A stretch of DNA of 64,000 nt from Actinomycetes bacterium (GTDB lineage: Bacteria; Actinomycetota; Acidimicrobiia; Acidimicrobiales; Ilumatobacteraceae). Location: NCBI GenBank assembly GCA_021414085.1, contig JAIOPC010000014.1, positions 310,001 to 374,000 on the forward strand, written 5' to 3'. Below the pieces are notes generated by a model that was not told the origin of the DNA, made no database searches, and saw only the letters and a program-made list of their open reading frames with translations. Each line of letters begins with the position of its first letter. Position 1 is the first letter of the stretch. Position numbers and translations under genes: made by a program. Below are positions 62,941 to 64,000 of the stretch, piece by piece.

Positions 62941-63342
62941 TCAGTCGAAGCGGGCCGCGATCTGGCCCAGCAGCGATTCTTCAGCTGCGTCCAAATCGTG
63001 GTCCGCGCCAGCAACGTCGCGGGCGGCGCTGAACAGCGCGCTGCGCAGAACACTGCTGGCGACTCGGCCGTCGATGTCGTCGAGTAGCGCTTCGACTGCG
63101 TCGTCCTCCAGCGCCGCTCGCACCTTCGACGCTGCGACGCCTAGATACTGATCGAACGAGAAGGTTGCGGTCTCCCAGCCCGAGTCGGCGCTGATGCTTC
63201 GAATCTCGTCGACCTCGGCCTCGCTGACGTGATGGTCGGCGAGCATCACCAGCAGCAGCAACTCGACCGCCGCTTCGTGCTCGCGGTCGGCTGTGGCGTG
63301 CACAGCTACATGGTTGTAGAGCTCGGCAAGGCGTTGGTTCAT
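62941..63342 (-). CDS. TerB-like/DUF533-like helical protein
   Basis: 133 residues, all-helical and acidic. The TerB-type pattern is AAVELLLLVMLADHHVSEAEVDEIRSI in the first half and SVLRSALFSAARDVAGADHDLDAAEESLLGQIA in the second, with acidic metal-binding-like positions. TerB proteins were named from tellurite resistance, and most homologues have no defined role. ATG 63342 has TAGCGT 9 bases upstream. It follows the S9 peptidase gene by 12 bases. Confidence 0.7.
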   Translation of the reverse strand: MNQRLAELYNHVAVHATADREHEAAVELLLLVMLADHHVSEAEVDEIRSISADSGWETATFSFDQYLGVAASKVRAALEDDAVEALLDDIDGRVASSVLRSALFSAARDVAGADHDLDAAEESLLGQIAARFD

Positions 63343-63351
63343 GGTGGTCGC

Positions 63352-63357
63352 ACGCTA
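63352..63357 (-). promoter_or_regulatory. -10 element, TerB-like gene
   Basis: TAGCGT on the minus strand, 9 bases before ATG 63342, overlapping the stop codon of the S9 peptidase gene. Confidence 0.35.
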
Positions 63358-64000
63358 CTTGAGTGCGAGTGTGCGCTGTAAAAAGTCGAGCTGGTGCAGC
63401 AACAGATTCTCAGCAACGACCTCCTGTGGCGTCATGTGTGTGACGCCAACCAGCGGCAGCACCTCATGAGGTTTGCCGGCCGCGAGCAATGCGTTCGACA
63501 GCTGCAGCGTGTGCGCGGCGACGACGTTGTCGTCGGCGAGACCGTGAATCAACAGCAGCGGTCGCGTGAGCTGACCAGCGAGCGGTAGTAGCGATGTCGC
63601 TGCGTACGCTGTCGCGTCGATGGTGGGGTCGCCCAAGTAGCGCTCGGTGTAGTGCGTGTCGTACAAACGCCAGTCGGTGACCGGTGCGCCTGCAACAGCG
63701 CTGTGGAATACGTCGGGGCGACGCAACACCGCGAGCGCCGCGACGTATCCGCCGAAACTCCATCCGCGAATGGCAACGCGCGACAGATCGAGCGGATAGT
63801 CGGCGGCGGCGGCTTGCAGCGCGGCCACCTGATCGTCGAGCACAGCAGTGGCCAGATCGCGATGCACGGCCCGCTCCCACTCACTGCCGCGCCCCGGTGT
63901 GCCGCGCCCGTCGGCCACCACAACCGCGAAGCCTTGATCGGCAAACCACTGCGAAGTGAGGTAGCTGCTTTGCGCGTGCAGCACCCGCTGTGCGTGGGGC
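63355..64000 (-). CDS. Prolyl oligopeptidase-family (S9) serine peptidase, C-terminal part
   Basis: About 215 C-terminal residues; the 5' part lies beyond the window. The alpha/beta-hydrolase domain has GFAVVVADGRGTPGRGSEWE, the nucleophile elbow RGWSFGGYVA (Ser), LLLIHGLADDNV (Asp) and VGVTHMTPQE (His), the order and spacing of DPP4/S9 peptidases. It would cleave short peptides, often after proline. The propeller domain and any signal peptide are not visible. Confidence 0.88.
   Translation of the reverse strand, partial: PHAQRVLHAQSSYLTSQWFADQGFAVVVADGRGTPGRGSEWERAVHRDLATAVLDDQVAALQAAAADYPLDLSRVAIRGWSFGGYVAALAVLRRPDVFHSAVAGAPVTDWRLYDTHYTERYLGDPTIDATAYAATSLLPLAGQLTRPLLLIHGLADDNVVAAHTLQLSNALLAAGKPHEVLPLVGVTHMTPQEVVAENLLLHQLDFLQRTLALK

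Overview
The window looks like a compact, GC-rich actinobacterial chromosome segment, most likely from the class Acidimicrobiia (an Ilumatobacter-like lineage). This placement is inferred from gene order and protein style, not from a marker search. Two conserved actinobacterial neighbourhoods support it: argS-lysA-hom-thrC-rho-rpmE-prfA-prmC (48.4-61.6 kb) and parvulin-like lipoprotein-mazG-eno-ftsB (37.7-42.7 kb). GTG starts are common, stop/start overlaps (ATGA, GTGA) are the rule inside operons, and no stretch longer than about 240 bases lacks a gene.

Layout. 0-10.8 kb: small accessory genes. These are a cut lipoprotein, a crotonase, a GNAT, a MobA-like/DUF501 fusion beside a half-length Ppx-like protein, an NlpC/P60 hydrolase, an ECF sigma factor with a membrane partner, a methyltransferase, a tandem GNAT, a VOC protein, a pterin dehydratase/VOC fusion and an S51 peptidase. 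10.9-14.2 kb: a CoxD/CoxE/XdhC/XdhC maturation operon without structural genes. 14.2-19.9 kb: a glycogen debranching-type glycosidase, a VapBC pair, an overlapping PAP2/PIN/FAD-oxidoreductase operon and a RidA-like protein. 19.9-23.6 kb: zinc uptake (znuABC) divergent from zur, with zur overlapping an iron permease gene tail to tail. 23.8-36.1 kb: purine operon purL-Q-C-E-F-D-M-N-H followed by guaB, with a class II PurE and a PurL that carries its own PurS-like repeats. 36.1-42.7 kb: two SDRs, ftsB, eno, mazG and a parvulin-like lipoprotein. 42.8-48.4 kb: an alkyl sulfatase-like enzyme, a lipoprotein, a DGPF/ECF42 sigma pair, tRNA-Arg, soxR and an L,D-transpeptidase-like protein. 48.4-62.9 kb: the amino-acid and translation-termination block. 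62.9-64 kb: a TerB-like protein and a cut S9 peptidase.

How the parts work together. The purine cluster converts PRPP to IMP and on to XMP. It lacks only purB and purA, and it needs no purK if PurE is class II as its motifs indicate. The lysA/hom/thrC genes supply lysine and threonine, though homoserine kinase (thrB) is missing from its usual place. Zur and a candidate operator sit between znuA and zur. The molybdoenzyme maturation genes (MobA-like and CoxDE/XdhC) imply a molybdenum hydroxylase encoded elsewhere.

The most striking non-coding pattern is a TAnnnT hexamer 6-9 bases upstream of about twenty operon-leading start codons that have no Shine-Dalgarno sequence. This predicts widespread leaderless transcription. 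Convergent genes abut or share stop codons, leaving almost no room for intrinsic terminators.
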